Shown: positions 1-9,738, counted from the stretch's first letter. The stretch: DNA of 64,000 nucleotides from Clostridium minihomine (GCF_900240385.1 NZ_OEQH01000003.1:124001-188000); one strand, 5' to 3'. Numbers and translations are program-made. Notes: a model not told the origin generated them from the letters alone.

Positions 1-1
1 G

Positions 2-1963
2 GGGTTGTCTGAAATATTGGATATGGATAAAGAAGAAATTCTTAAAAAAACCCAGAAAAAAAGCTATTATGATGTGCTCAAGCGCAAAGTAGAAACAGAA
101 GTAAAGGATTCTATCCTGAAATTTAAAGAAGAAAATAAAATTGGCAACGGAATTCGCCTGATTGAGGATTATAAACGATATTATCCCTTTGAATCGTTTG
201 CGGCAGGTCTTTTGGGCTTTACCGGAACCGATAATCAGGGGCTTTCTGGTTTAGAGGCCTATTATGATAAAGAATTAACCGGCACGGCCGGCCGTCTGGT
301 TACCGCAAAAAATGCCATTGGGACAGATATGCCCTTCCAATATGAGCAGAAAGTAGAAGCACAGAACGGTTATAGTCTGGTTTTGACCATTGACGAGATT
401 GTGCAGCATTTTCTTGAAAAGTATTTGGAAGAAGGGGTTGTGAACAACAAAGTAAACAACCGCGCCACGGCAGTGGCAATGGATGTGAATACCGGTGCCA
501 TTTTGGGCCTGGCGGTTAAAGGGGATTTTAACCCGAACTTTCCGCTGATTATTACCGATCCGGCAGAGGCCGCCCGGATAGCCAACATGCCTGACGGGGA
601 CAATACAACCGAAGAAGGAAAGAAAATAAAACAGGCTAAAGCGGACGCGAAAATTGCGGCGCAGCAGGCTCAATGGAGAAACAAAGCGGTCAGTGATACT
701 TACTATCCCGGATCCGTATTTAAGATGGTTACCGGCTCCATGGGAATGGAAGAGGGGCTGATTAACGAAAATACCACGTTTTTCTGCAACGGCGCCGCAG
801 TTGTATCCGGCACCACCATTCGATGCTGGAAGCACGGCGGGCACGGCAGCGAAACCTTTACCAAAGGGCTGCTGAATTCCTGTAACCCGGTGTTTATCCG
901 GATTGGTGAAATGCTGGGGGCAGAACGCTTCTTTAAATATTTCGCAGCTTTTGGCCTGACAGAAAAAACCGGCATCGATCTTCCCGGTGAGGCGGGCAGC
1001 CTTTATTATACCGCCAGCCAGCTGAATCCGGTGGAATTGGCCACAGAGTCCTTTGGACAAAACTTTAGTATCACGCCCATTCAGATGATTACCGCCGCAG
1101 CAGCGGTGGCAAACGGCGGATATCTGGTGCAGCCCCATGTGGTCAGTCAGGTGCTGGACAGTGACGGGAACATCGTACGATCCACCGACACAAAGGTGAA
1201 GCGCCAGGTAATTTCAGAAGATGTTTCAAAACGAATGAGCGAAATTTTGCATATGAACGCTACCACGGGTACCGCGAAAAACGGATATTTGCCCGGTTAT
1301 CGTGTGGCGGGCAAAACCGGTACCTCAGAAAAGGTGGCGGAATACATTGCCGGCGGCAAGAAAAAGATGGAATACATTGCTTCTTATTGCGGGTTCGCCC
1401 CAGCGGATAATCCTCAGGTTGCCATTCTGGTTTTCTTTGATGAACCACAGGGCGACAGCTATTACGGCGGCGCCGTGGCCGGCCCTGTTTTCGGCAAAAT
1501 GATGGAAGAGATTCTTCCTTATCTGGGCGTGGAAAGAAAGTTTACCGAAGCTGAAATGGAAAAACTCGATGTGAATACTCCTGATGTGACCGGTAAAAAG
1601 ATAGATGCGGCCAAAGCGGAATTGCAGAAGTTGCAGTTGAGTCAAAAGGCATACGGCAAAGGCGACACTGTGCTGCGCCAGATACCGGAGGCAGGCAAGA
1701 GTATTCCGCAGAACGGCACAGTGGTATTAATGACAGATGCAGAAAGTGAATCGAAGCAGGTAACAGTTCCGGCTCTGACCGGTTTGACACTGTCCAAAGC
1801 GAACAGTGTGGCGGCAGAGGCAGGAATTAACATTACCGTTTCCGGTGCGGCTCTAACGGGCGGAAAAGCACAGTCGCATTCCCAAAGTATTGCGGCGGGA
1901 ACAAAGGTAGCTCCGGGCACCGTGGTCAACGTTGGCTTTATTGAACTGGATCAGGTGCAGTAA
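2..1963 (+). CDS. spoVD: SpoVD/FtsI-type class B penicillin-binding protein, 5' partial
   Basis: This is a transpeptidase that cross-links septal or spore-cortex peptidoglycan outside the membrane. The reading frame is open to the window edge and the N-terminal membrane anchor is missing, so the gene starts upstream; the TTG at base 5 is internal. Visible are the end of the dimerisation domain, then the transpeptidase domain with the active-site motif SVFK (about residue 237 of the visible part), SCN (about 292) and KTGTS (about 437), followed by two PASTA repeats (about 520-650). PASTA domains plus the position upstream of mraY favour SpoVD, but with only this PBP in view a vegetative FtsI role cannot be excluded. 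Confidence 0.9.
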   Translation, partial: GLSEILDMDKEEILKKTQKKSYYDVLKRKVETEVKDSILKFKEENKIGNGIRLIEDYKRYYPFESFAAGLLGFTGTDNQGLSGLEAYYDKELTGTAGRLVTAKNAIGTDMPFQYEQKVEAQNGYSLVLTIDEIVQHFLEKYLEEGVVNNKVNNRATAVAMDVNTGAILGLAVKGDFNPNFPLIITDPAEAARIANMPDGDNTTEEGKKIKQAKADAKIAAQQAQWRNKAVSDTYYPGSVFKMVTGSMGMEEGLINENTTFFCNGAAVVSGTTIRCWKHGGHGSETFTKGLLNSCNPVFIRIGEMLGAERFFKYFAAFGLTEKTGIDLPGEAGSLYYTASQLNPVELATESFGQNFSITPIQMITAAAAVANGGYLVQPHVVSQVLDSDGNIVRSTDTKVKRQVISEDVSKRMSEILHMNATTGTAKNGYLPGYRVAGKTGTSEKVAEYIAGGKKKMEYIASYCGFAPADNPQVAILVFFDEPQGDSYYGGAVAGPVFGKMMEEILPYLGVERKFTEAEMEKLDVNTPDVTGKKIDAAKAELQKLQLSQKAYGKGDTVLRQIPEAGKSIPQNGTVVLMTDAESESKQVTVPALTGLTLSKANSVAAEAGINITVSGAALTGGKAQSHSQSIAAGTKVAPGTVVNVGFIELDQVQ

Positions 1964-1982
1964 TCGGTCAAGGAGGCTTGTC

Positions 1983-2549
1983 ATGGAACAGTGGAAACCC
2001 TATGTACAGGCAAAGCCGGTTCGGCTTTTGGCAATTGACGACTTGGAAGCGACGCATATCCTGACACAGATTTTTACAAGATGTGGATATCAGGTGTCCC
2101 ACGATAGTGGTAATTATGAGGGCTGTGATTTTTTGTTAATCCAGCCCGCCCAGATTCCGCAATGCAGCTCTGGATTGGAATATTTGCTGCTGGCAGAAAA
2201 TCACATTGAGAATTTTCGACACTTGGCTGGTGCATTTCAATATTGTGCGGTGGAATATGAAGCGTTATGTGAATTCTGCGGCGATTTCTTTGCACAAACA
2301 GTCAGTTATTCGGCCAATGATTCAGGCGCCGACGTGTTTGCGGGGAACATCCGCCACACACCGGAGGGCGTGGTGTTTGAACTAACCAGCGGCGGGGTGA
2401 TTGGCCGGGTAGTCATTGGATGCCAGGAATCCATTCGGCCGGCACTTTTAGCGGCACTGACGGCTCTTTGCTGCGGGGTGCCTTTTGCGCGGATTGTGGA
2501 TACCTTGAATCAGATGACAGAAATACCGGTGAACCGGTATTATGGCTGA
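1983..2549 (+). CDS. Degenerate Mur-ligase-like protein (MurE/MurF relative)
   Basis: This is a 188-residue protein of uncertain function. The ATG at 1983 follows the site AAGGAGG; a longer frame from 1932 lacks such a site. The C-terminal half resembles the middle part of MurE: the stretch ADVFAGNIRHTPEG looks like the MurE motif before its central strand, and the segment ALLAALTALCCGVPFARIVD resembles the MurE/MurF helix 'NALAA..ALGIPLEDI'. The N-terminal part aligns loosely with the ATPase domain, but the GKT P-loop is absent, as is the C-terminal ligase domain. It sits where murE normally lies, between spoVD and mraY. It is therefore a relic or a non-catalytic paralogue kept as an intact frame; the relationship is inferred from motifs only. 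Confidence 0.6.
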   Translation: MEQWKPYVQAKPVRLLAIDDLEATHILTQIFTRCGYQVSHDSGNYEGCDFLLIQPAQIPQCSSGLEYLLLAENHIENFRHLAGAFQYCAVEYEALCEFCGDFFAQTVSYSANDSGADVFAGNIRHTPEGVVFELTSGGVIGRVVIGCQESIRPALLAALTALCCGVPFARIVDTLNQMTEIPVNRYYG

Positions 2550-2594
2550 CGCGCGGGAGAAAATAAAAGAATATACAAAAAGGTGGAACAACAG

Positions 2595-3611
2595 ATGGCA
2601 GGGATAGAAATTGGGGCAGCGGCACTGACGGCATTCGTAATTACCGGGTTATCCGGAAAATGGCTGATTCCGTTTTTGCGTAAGCTGCACTTTGGGCAGA
2701 CGATTCTGGAAGATGGACCGAAATGGCATAAAAAGAAACAAGGCACCCCCACCATGGGCGGCATTATGTTTATTTTGGGAATTACCGTGGCGATTCTGGT
2801 GTTTGTGCCGGTCTATTATTTCAGAAACGGAACAGCGAATACGCTGCTGGAGCCATTCACCATGAAAGCCCGGATTTACGGCGGCTTGGTCATGGCTTTG
2901 GCCTTTGGTGCCATCGGATTTTTTGACGACTATATCAAAGTCGTGAAAAAGCGCAATCTGGGGCTTACTGCACGGCAAAAGCTGGTGTTGCAGTTTTTGG
3001 CTGCCGGTGCTTATCTGGCTACTTTATATCTGTCCGGTTCCGGTTCTTCTACCATTATTCCGTTTCTTGGCAGTGTGGATTTCGGCCTTTTATACTGGAT
3101 TTTGGCCCTGTTGATTATTGTGGGCGTTGTCAATGCGGTTAATTTTACCGATGGAATTGACGGCCTGAACGCCTCGGTTACTTTTTTTGCCGGACTTTCT
3201 TTTTTGGTGATTTCCGGCTTCTTGTCACTTAACGGAATCGGAATTGTGGCAGGGGCTTTGGCAGGAGGGTGCCTGGGGTTCCTTTTGTGGAATTTTAATC
3301 CGGCAAAGGTTTTTATGGGCGACACCGGTTCCCTGTTTTTGGGCGGAATGGTGTGTGCGTTGGCTTTTGGCCTGAATCTGCCGATTTTGCTTTTGCCCAT
3401 CGGTTTTGTGTATTTATGTGAAATTTTCTCCGTCGTACTTCAGGTCAGCTATTTTAAAGCGACCCACGGCAAACGGCTGTTTAAAATGAGCCCCATTCAT
3501 CATCACTTTGAAATGTGCGGATGGAGCGAAATAAAAATTTGTTTGATTTTCTCACTGGTGACAGCCATTGGGGGCGCCTTGGCTCTCTATAGTGTTATGA
3601 ATGGTCTGTAA
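2595..3611 (+). CDS. mraY: Phospho-N-acetylmuramoyl-pentapeptide transferase MraY
   Basis: It transfers phospho-MurNAc-pentapeptide from UDP to undecaprenyl phosphate, making lipid I at the inner membrane face. The protein has about ten hydrophobic segments and the family signatures: an early GTPTMGG, the aspartate pair in FFDDY, NFTDGIDGLNA, and the late SPIHHHFEM histidine cluster. The ATG at 2595 is preferred because AAAAAGGTGG lies 8 bases before it; the GTG at 2583 would overlap that site. The 338-residue length is normal. It follows the Mur-like gene by about 45 bases and is probably in the same transcript. Confidence 0.95.
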   Translation: MAGIEIGAAALTAFVITGLSGKWLIPFLRKLHFGQTILEDGPKWHKKKQGTPTMGGIMFILGITVAILVFVPVYYFRNGTANTLLEPFTMKARIYGGLVMALAFGAIGFFDDYIKVVKKRNLGLTARQKLVLQFLAAGAYLATLYLSGSGSSTIIPFLGSVDFGLLYWILALLIIVGVVNAVNFTDGIDGLNASVTFFAGLSFLVISGFLSLNGIGIVAGALAGGCLGFLLWNFNPAKVFMGDTGSLFLGGMVCALAFGLNLPILLLPIGFVYLCEIFSVVLQVSYFKATHGKRLFKMSPIHHHFEMCGWSEIKICLIFSLVTAIGGALALYSVMNGL

Positions 3612-3646
3612 GAAGTGCCGGATTGTAAAATATCAGTCGGCATACT

Positions 3647-3675
3647 TTGACAGATTGTGGACGGATCGGTATGTT
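3647..3675 (+). promoter_or_regulatory. Candidate promoter for ftsW
   Basis: A perfect -35 box TTGACA (3647-3652) is followed after 17 bases by TATGTT (3670-3675). It lies in the mraY-ftsW gap, 35 bases before the ftsW start, and could supply extra transcription of the downstream division genes. Confidence 0.45.
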
Positions 3676-3709
3676 AAGATGTATTCCATGGAAAAGGAGG
3701 GGGTGTACG

Positions 3710-4960
3710 ATGCCCGGAGAAATGAACAAACACCCGGCGTCGCGGTCGCAGGCGGCCCGCAAACCCCGCTCGCAGGAAAAGGCAGAGCCGCGTCATTCTA
3801 ATATCGCGCCTCTTACCAAACGGGTAAAAAAGAAATTTCGGATCTTTTCGATCCGTTCCGGCCTGGATATGCCGTTTTTATTTTTGGTGTTGGTGCTGTT
3901 GGTTATCGGCCTTGTTATGCTGTTTTCTTCCAGCTATGCTTATGCCTATTACAACTATGGAAACAGCTATTATTTTATCACCCGGCAGGCGGTTTTTGCC
4001 GTAATGGGTGTTACAATCATGCTTTTAATTTCTTATTTTGACTATCATCATTTGCATAAGCTGGCAATTCCTTTGCTGCTGGTCAGTTATTTCCTTTTGG
4101 TAATAGTACTGTTTTTGCCGGCGGTTAAGGATGTGCATCGCTGGATTAGCTTGGGGCCGTTTGGGTTCCAGCCCTCCGAAATCTCAAAATTTGCCATGAC
4201 TTTGTGCTTTGCACATTTAATTTCGATTAATTTTAAAAGAATGGATACGGCTCGTTATGGGGTGCTTCCTTATATTATTCTTTTAAGTATTACCGTGATT
4301 CTGCTGATTCGGGAGCCTCACATTTCCGCGGCGGTTATCATTATTGCCTTGGCGGGAATGATGCTGTTTATCGGCGGTGTTCCCCTGCGCTGGTTTGGTG
4401 CGGCCTTTGGCGTGGCGGTAGCCGGCATTGCCTATTTGGTGCTGTTTGCATCGGAATTAGGGTATGCCAGTGACCGCGTGGTTGCCTGGCTGGATCCGTT
4501 TACTACGAATAAGGAACTGATGGCAAAAACCTGGCAGACCCGCCAGTCTTTATATGCAATCGGTTCCGGCGGCCTTTTGGGGCTGGGGCTCGGGCAGTCC
4601 CGGCAAAAGTATTTGTATTTGCCGGAACCACAGAATGATTTTATCTTTGCCATTGTCTGTGAAGAGCTTGGCTTTATCGGGGCGCTGATTATTGTGATTC
4701 TGTTTGCTTTGCTGGTTTGGCGCGGAGTTACGATTTCGCTGAAGGCCAAAGATAAATTTGGAATGCTGTTAGGCATTGGGCTTACTTTACAGGTAGGTCT
4801 GCAAGTGGTTTTAAATATCGCGGTTATTACCAACACCATTCCTAATACGGGAATCAGCCTACCGTTTTTTAGTTACGGGGGCACATCGCTGGTTTTGCTG
4901 CTGGCACAAATGGGTGTGGTGTTATCCATATCCCGAACTTCTGCCATTGAGAAAACTTAG
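3710..4960 (+). CDS. ftsW: FtsW/SpoVE-family lipid II polymerase (SEDS glycosyltransferase)
   Basis: This is a SEDS-family peptidoglycan glycosyltransferase working with a class B PBP at the septum. The 416 residues contain about ten membrane segments after a basic cytoplasmic head of about 50 residues. Family motifs are present: HRWISLGPFGFQPSEISKF, the AIGSGGLLGLGLGQS loop, and NTGISLPFFSYGGTS near the end. The ATG at 3710 is chosen because of AAAAGGAGGGGG just upstream; an extended frame from 3647 is not supported. The neighbours (mraY, murG) fit FtsW or SpoVE, not the elongation homologue RodA. Confidence 0.92.
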   Translation: MPGEMNKHPASRSQAARKPRSQEKAEPRHSNIAPLTKRVKKKFRIFSIRSGLDMPFLFLVLVLLVIGLVMLFSSSYAYAYYNYGNSYYFITRQAVFAVMGVTIMLLISYFDYHHLHKLAIPLLLVSYFLLVIVLFLPAVKDVHRWISLGPFGFQPSEISKFAMTLCFAHLISINFKRMDTARYGVLPYIILLSITVILLIREPHISAAVIIIALAGMMLFIGGVPLRWFGAAFGVAVAGIAYLVLFASELGYASDRVVAWLDPFTTNKELMAKTWQTRQSLYAIGSGGLLGLGLGQSRQKYLYLPEPQNDFIFAIVCEELGFIGALIIVILFALLVWRGVTISLKAKDKFGMLLGIGLTLQVGLQVVLNIAVITNTIPNTGISLPFFSYGGTSLVLLLAQMGVVLSISRTSAIEKT

Positions 4961-4969
4961 GGGGCGTCT

Positions 4970-6091
4970 ATGAAAGTTTTATTTGCAGGGGGAGGAACAG
5001 CCGGACATATCAATCCGGCTTTGGCAATTGCGGGTTACTTGCGCGAGCAGGAGCCGGATGCCGAAATATTATATGTCGGTGCAAAAGGGGGAATGGAGGA
5101 ACGGCTGGTGCCCGAGGCGGGATTCTCGTTTCAAAGCATCACCATTTCTGGGTTTCAGCGAAAACTGACCCCAAAAGCCATCATGCGAAATATTAAGACC
5201 GTGGCGCGAGTCATCAGCGCCAGCGGTGAATCGAAAAGGCTGATTCGGGAATTCTCGCCGGACATCTGTATTGGAACCGGCGGTTACGTGAGCGGTCCGG
5301 TGATTCGAGAAGCCATCCGCATGGGGATTCCCGCTTTGATTCATGAGCAAAACGCATATCCCGGTGTTACCAATAAGATGCTGGCCAAAAAAGCCAACAT
5401 GGCGATGCTGGCGATAGAAGATGCCAAGAGGTATCTGGACCCCAGTGTTCCATATAAGGTGACGGGGAACCCGGTGCGGCAAGAAATTTTAAGGGCAGAC
5501 CGAGAGCGTGCCCGCCGCGCGTTGGGGTTGGACGACCGTCCGCTGATTTTATCTTTTGGGGGTAGCTTGGGCGCCAGAAGCATCAATGAATCCATAGTCG
5601 AACTTTTGCTTTCCAGCGCAAAAAACCAAAAGTATCAGCATATCCACGGGTATGGACAAAATGGTGGGTGGCTGCCGGATCTTTTAAAAGAAAAAGGTCT
5701 GAACATAGAAAAAGCAAAAAATATTCAATTAAAAGAATACATTAAAAATATGCCGGAGTGTATGGCTGCGGCGGATCTTGTCATATGCAGGGCCGGAGCT
5801 ATTACCCTTAGTGAACTTCAGGCTCAGGGGAAGGCGTCTATTTTGATTCCTTCGCCCAATGTGGCAGAAAACCATCAATATCACAACGCGATGGCTTTGG
5901 TGCGCCGCCGCGCAGCACTTTTGCTGGAAGAAAAAGATTTGTCCGGTCAGGCACTTGTGAATAAGGTAGAGCGTGCGTTTTCCGCCCCGGGCGGAGTAAA
6001 TGAACTTGGAAAAAACGCAAAAAGAATGGCAATTCTTGACGCGAACGAAAGAATTTATAAAATCATGCGCGAAACAGTGAATTTGAAGTGA
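4970..6091 (+). CDS. murG: UDP-GlcNAc:lipid I N-acetylglucosaminyltransferase MurG
   Basis: It adds GlcNAc to lipid I, forming lipid II on the cytoplasmic membrane face. The 373 residues form a two-domain GT-B protein. The N-terminal glycine loop GGGTAGHINPA is at residues 6-16, HEQNAYPGVTNK lies mid-domain, GGSLGA begins the C-terminal domain, and CRAGAITLSEL is the UDP-GlcNAc-binding region. It follows ftsW by 9 bases with GGGGGCG as ribosome site. Confidence 0.96.
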   Translation: MKVLFAGGGTAGHINPALAIAGYLREQEPDAEILYVGAKGGMEERLVPEAGFSFQSITISGFQRKLTPKAIMRNIKTVARVISASGESKRLIREFSPDICIGTGGYVSGPVIREAIRMGIPALIHEQNAYPGVTNKMLAKKANMAMLAIEDAKRYLDPSVPYKVTGNPVRQEILRADRERARRALGLDDRPLILSFGGSLGARSINESIVELLLSSAKNQKYQHIHGYGQNGGWLPDLLKEKGLNIEKAKNIQLKEYIKNMPECMAAADLVICRAGAITLSELQAQGKASILIPSPNVAENHQYHNAMALVRRRAALLLEEKDLSGQALVNKVERAFSAPGGVNELGKNAKRMAILDANERIYKIMRETVNLK

Positions 6092-6165
6092 TCATACCCT
6101 GTCACACACCCTAGTTGCTTTTGCATAATATAGCAAAGCACAATAGGCAAGAAAGGGTGTTTGAT

Positions 6166-7422
6166 GTGGCAAAATTTTTAATAGAAGGACACAAAAGGTT
6201 ACAGGGGGAAATTCTTGTCCATGGAGCAAAAAACAGCACTCTGCCCATTTTGGCGGCGTCCATGCTCTGTAGCACAGAAACAGTGTTACATAACTGCCCT
6301 GTTTTGTCAGATGTGGAAACCTGTGCGAAAATATTAAGGTATCTGGGATGCCGGGTCAGCCGCAGCGGCGGAGATGTAACGATTGACTCTTCCGGCATCT
6401 GCCACAGCGATATTCCTGACTATCTGATGAGAGAGATGCGTTCCTCCATTGTGTTTTTAGGCGCGATTGTGGCCCGCACCGGGCGCGCCAAGCTTTCGTT
6501 CCCCGGTGGCTGTGAATTGGGCCCCCGCCCGATTGATCTGCATTTGGCGGCGCTGCGCCGGATGGGAATGGAGATTGAAGAGGATCACGGATGCCTGGAC
6601 TGCAACGTACGCGGCGGGCTGAAAGGGGCAAAAATCGGATTTTCTTTCCCTAGTGTAGGGGCAACGGAAAATGTGATGATTGCCGCGGCCTGCGCCAAGG
6701 GAACCACTGTGATTACAAACGCTGCCAGAGAGCCTGAAATTTGTGATTTGGCAGACTTCTTAAATGCCTGCGGTGCAAAGATTCGCGGGGCAGGCGAAAG
6801 CACCATTGTCATTGAAGGGGTTCCGAAACTGTCTGGCTGTGAGCATTGGGTGATTCCAGATCGCATTGCGGCAGCTACTTATATGGCGGCAGCGGCTGTT
6901 ACAGGCAGCAGCCTTTTAATCAGCCGGATCGATGCCCGGCATTTAGAGCCGATGATTCCTGTTTTTGAGGAAAGCGGCTGTGGATTAATGTTCTGTGAAG
7001 ATCAGCTTAAAATAACCGCCCCCCAGCGGTTGTCTCCGGTCAGAAGCGTGCGTACCATGCCGTATCCCGGGTTTCCCACGGATGCGCAGGCGCCCGTTAT
7101 GGCCATGACTGCATTGGCAGACGGCACCAGCGTGTTTGTAGAAAATATTTTTGAGAGCCGCTATAAACATGTGGGGGAGCTGCTTCGTCTGGGCGCCAAC
7201 ATCAAAGTGGAAGGACGGGTGGCTGTGGTTCAAGGGGTTCCCCGCTTGTCGGGTGCTCCGGTAGAGTCGCCGGATCTTCGTGGAGGGGCCGCGTTGGTTG
7301 TTGCTGGACTTGCGGCAGAAGGAATTACCCAGGTGGATGGATTGAAACACATTGACAGGGGTTATGAAAACATGGAGCAAAGCCTTGCCGCGGTAGGAGC
7401 ATCCATTAAACGGATCGAGTAA
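6166..7422 (+). CDS. murA: UDP-N-acetylglucosamine 1-carboxyvinyltransferase MurA
   Basis: It catalyses the first committed step of peptidoglycan synthesis, transfer of enolpyruvate from PEP to UDP-GlcNAc. The fosfomycin-target cysteine is Cys116 in GGCELGPRPIDLH. The GTG start at 6166 gives MAKFLIEG..., the usual MurA N-terminus (418 residues), with AGAAAGGG about 7 bases upstream; an earlier in-frame TTG at 6115 has no such site. It is placed between murG and ftsQ, where many Firmicutes have murB or a murA copy. Confidence 0.93.
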   Translation: MAKFLIEGHKRLQGEILVHGAKNSTLPILAASMLCSTETVLHNCPVLSDVETCAKILRYLGCRVSRSGGDVTIDSSGICHSDIPDYLMREMRSSIVFLGAIVARTGRAKLSFPGGCELGPRPIDLHLAALRRMGMEIEEDHGCLDCNVRGGLKGAKIGFSFPSVGATENVMIAAACAKGTTVITNAAREPEICDLADFLNACGAKIRGAGESTIVIEGVPKLSGCEHWVIPDRIAAATYMAAAAVTGSSLLISRIDARHLEPMIPVFEESGCGLMFCEDQLKITAPQRLSPVRSVRTMPYPGFPTDAQAPVMAMTALADGTSVFVENIFESRYKHVGELLRLGANIKVEGRVAVVQGVPRLSGAPVESPDLRGGAALVVAGLAAEGITQVDGLKHIDRGYENMEQSLAAVGASIKRIE

Positions 7423-7461
7423 ACTGAGATTGGCCGAAAAATCACCCGGAGGTTGCAAAGG

Positions 7462-8385
7462 ATGGACAGGAAAAAACAGCCAACGCCCGATGTGGGGCAG
7501 CAGGAAAAAAGAGCGCGCCATGCAGAGAGCGCTCGTGCTTCCCGCGTTCGACAAAGACGACGAAAACAAAAACTGCGGATTTTTTATGCGCTTTTGTTTT
7601 TAATTGTGCTGGGTTTTGCTGTAACGCTTTCCCTAACTGTTCTGTTTCAAATTAATTCCATACAGGTTACCGGTACCTCGCGCTATTCACAGGAAGAGAT
7701 TGTGAAGGCCAGTGGGATTCAAACCGGAGAAAACCTGTTTTTGACAAAGACGAAGCAGGCCGAGACAGGGATTTCTCAAAAGCTTCCTTATATCGGGGCG
7801 GTTAAGGTATCCCGCAAACTTCCGGCGAAAATATCCATTCAGGTGGAAGCGGCGACTGTAGACGGCGCTGTGGAAACTGAAAACGGCTATGTACTGCTGA
7901 CAGGCTCCGGCAAGATGCTGGAGCTTGTGGAGCAGCCGCCGGAAAACGGCACGCTGATTGTGGGACTAGCCCTCAAATCCGCATCGCCGGGCAAACCGGT
8001 TGTTTATCAGGATGCTGTTTCTCAGGAATTGTATCAGCAGCTGATCGTTTCCATAAAAAACAACTCCTTTGCATCGGTTACCAAAATTGATATCAGCAAT
8101 CCATACCGTATTTTAATAGAATATGACAAACGAATTATTTTGAATTTGGGAACCTCGGCAGACTTGGATTATAAAATACGGTTTGGAAAAACGATATTGG
8201 AAGGAAAAAATGAGAATGGAGAGGATAATATTGGAAAAGAGGAAAAGGGAGTACTGAATTTGGGCAGCGCAAAAGAGGACGACAGGGCGTATTTTGATCC
8301 AAACGGAGTGATATCCAATCCGGCGCAAAGCAAGGCGGGTTCTGCCCAAAGTTCGCCGGCTTCGGCGGTTTCATCGGCGGCTTGA
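7462..8385 (+). CDS. ftsQ: Cell division protein FtsQ/DivIB
   Basis: This is a bitopic divisome protein that links FtsL/FtsB-type partners and the septal synthase. The 307 residues comprise a strongly basic cytoplasmic head (1-39), one membrane segment (about 40-62) and a POTRA domain right after it, where INSIQVTGTSRYSQEEI is the typical first strand and helix. An acidic, then Ala/Ser-rich tail ends the protein. The ATG at 7462 has GGAGG 9 bases upstream. It lies between murA and ftsZ; ftsA is not present. Confidence 0.88.
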   Translation: MDRKKQPTPDVGQQEKRARHAESARASRVRQRRRKQKLRIFYALLFLIVLGFAVTLSLTVLFQINSIQVTGTSRYSQEEIVKASGIQTGENLFLTKTKQAETGISQKLPYIGAVKVSRKLPAKISIQVEAATVDGAVETENGYVLLTGSGKMLELVEQPPENGTLIVGLALKSASPGKPVVYQDAVSQELYQQLIVSIKNNSFASVTKIDISNPYRILIEYDKRIILNLGTSADLDYKIRFGKTILEGKNENGEDNIGKEEKGVLNLGSAKEDDRAYFDPNGVISNPAQSKAGSAQSSPASAVSSAA

Positions 8386-8457
8386 GAGCAAATTTCCAAT
8401 ATTTTCTAAGGAATCATAAATAAGACCCTTAATTTTCTGTGAATAAAGGACAAGTTA

Positions 8458-8486
8458 TTGAAATTTTTCCCGAAAGGTGTTAAATT
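8458..8486 (+). promoter_or_regulatory. Candidate ftsZ promoter
   Basis: TTGAAA (8458-8463) and TAAATT (8481-8486) are separated by 17 bases, in the 227-base gap upstream of ftsZ. The -10 box is imperfect. The rest of the gap is AT-rich with a weak hairpin around 8518-8543. Confidence 0.35.
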
Positions 8487-8612
8487 ATATAGGTATAGAA
8501 AATCAATGGGATATTTCAGCCCGACATGCAATTTGGCGGGGCTTGTTTTAAAATTTTTCTTTCGATTTTTATCATTTCTTTTTTCTACATAAAAGACAGG
8601 AGGATGCAGCAG

Positions 8613-9719
8613 ATGCCTTTTGAAATTGACAATGAAGACAACATCGTGCAAATAAAAGTGATTGGTGTTGGCGGTGGCGGCGGAAATGCGGTTGACCGCA
8701 TGGTCGTCTCGGGAGTGCAGGGCGTCGAGTTTATTACGATCAATACGGACAAGCAGGCCTTGTTCCGTTCCAAAGCCATGCAAAAAATCCAAATAGGCGA
8801 TAAGATTACCCACGGTAAGGGTGCCGGTTCTAAGCCGGAAATCGGGCAAAAATCCGGTGAGGAAAGCCGAGAGGCAATTGCGGCAGTCCTGCGCGGAAGT
8901 GATATGGTGTTTATTACCGCCGGTATGGGCGGCGGCACCGGTACCGGCGCGGCTCCCATTGTGGCAGAAATTGCCCGTGACATGGGGGTTCTTACCATCG
9001 GTATTGTAACAAAGCCTTTCACTTTTGAAGGAAAGCGCCGTATGGAACAGGCCGAAGGCGGAATTTCTGCTTTGCGTGAGCATGTGGATTCGTTGGTTGT
9101 GATTCCAAACGAACGCCTGAAGCTGGTCAGCGAGCAAAGAATTACTTTGCTTAATGCATTTACCATTGCCGATGATGTTCTGCGTCAGGGTGTGCAGAGT
9201 ATTTCTGACCTGATTAAACTGCCGGGTCTGGTGAATTTGGATTTTGCAGATATCTGTGCAGTAATGAAAGATGCAGGATATGCACATATGGGTGTTGGAC
9301 GTGCATCCGGAAAAGAAAAAGCACAGTTGGCCGCCAGTATGGCAATTTCCAGCCCCTTGCTGGAAACCTCTATCAGCGGGGCCAAGGGTGTTATCATCAA
9401 CATAACCTCTTCGCCGGACATCGGTCTGGATGAAATTGAAACAGCTGCCTCTATGATTCAGGAACAGGCACATGAGGAAGCAAATATTATTTGGGGTACT
9501 GCCTTCGATGAGTCTATGGAAGACGAAATGAGTGTCACGGTGATTGCCACCGGATTTGCTACCCATGACGGCTCTCCGGCTGCGGCTGCTCCTGCTGCAA
9601 AAACGGCTGGTGCACCTGCTTCTGCTGCCGGCGGAGCTGCACCTCAGCAGTCCCAAAAGATGACGGGGCTGGATGAAGACGATACCTTTACGGATATCAT
9701 GTCCATTTTTAACCGGTAA
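8613..9719 (+). CDS. ftsZ: Cell division GTPase FtsZ
   Basis: This is the tubulin-like GTPase that forms the cytokinetic ring. It has the nucleotide loop [12 protein letters not shown] near the N-terminus, the tubulin signature [10 protein letters not shown], and a C-terminal conserved peptide [11 protein letters not shown] that would bind FtsA/SepF-type anchors, after a short Ala/Pro-rich linker. Of two close ATGs (8604, 8613) the second has correct spacing (9 bases) to ACAGGAGG; the first abuts it. Length is 368 residues. A strong terminator follows. Confidence 0.96.
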   Translation: MPFEIDNEDNIVQIKVIGVGGGGGNAVDRMVVSGVQGVEFITINTDKQALFRSKAMQKIQIGDKITHGKGAGSKPEIGQKSGEESREAIAAVLRGSDMVFITAGMGGGTGTGAAPIVAEIARDMGVLTIGIVTKPFTFEGKRRMEQAEGGISALREHVDSLVVIPNERLKLVSEQRITLLNAFTIADDVLRQGVQSISDLIKLPGLVNLDFADICAVMKDAGYAHMGVGRASGKEKAQLAASMAISSPLLETSISGAKGVIINITSSPDIGLDEIETAASMIQEQAHEEANIIWGTAFDESMEDEMSVTVIATGFATHDGSPAAAAPAAKTAGAPASAAGGAAPQQSQKMTGLDEDDTFTDIMSIFNR

Positions 9720-9738
9720 GCTGTTATTTTAGAATTGG

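Noticed and set aside
275-1138. Long minus-strand open frame opposite the PBP gene
   Set aside because: It is antisense to conserved PBP motifs, has no ribosome site and no recognisable protein sequence.
8406-9656. 416-codon minus-strand open frame opposite ftsZ
   Set aside because: It mirrors the ftsZ codon pattern; no start signal and no family resemblance.
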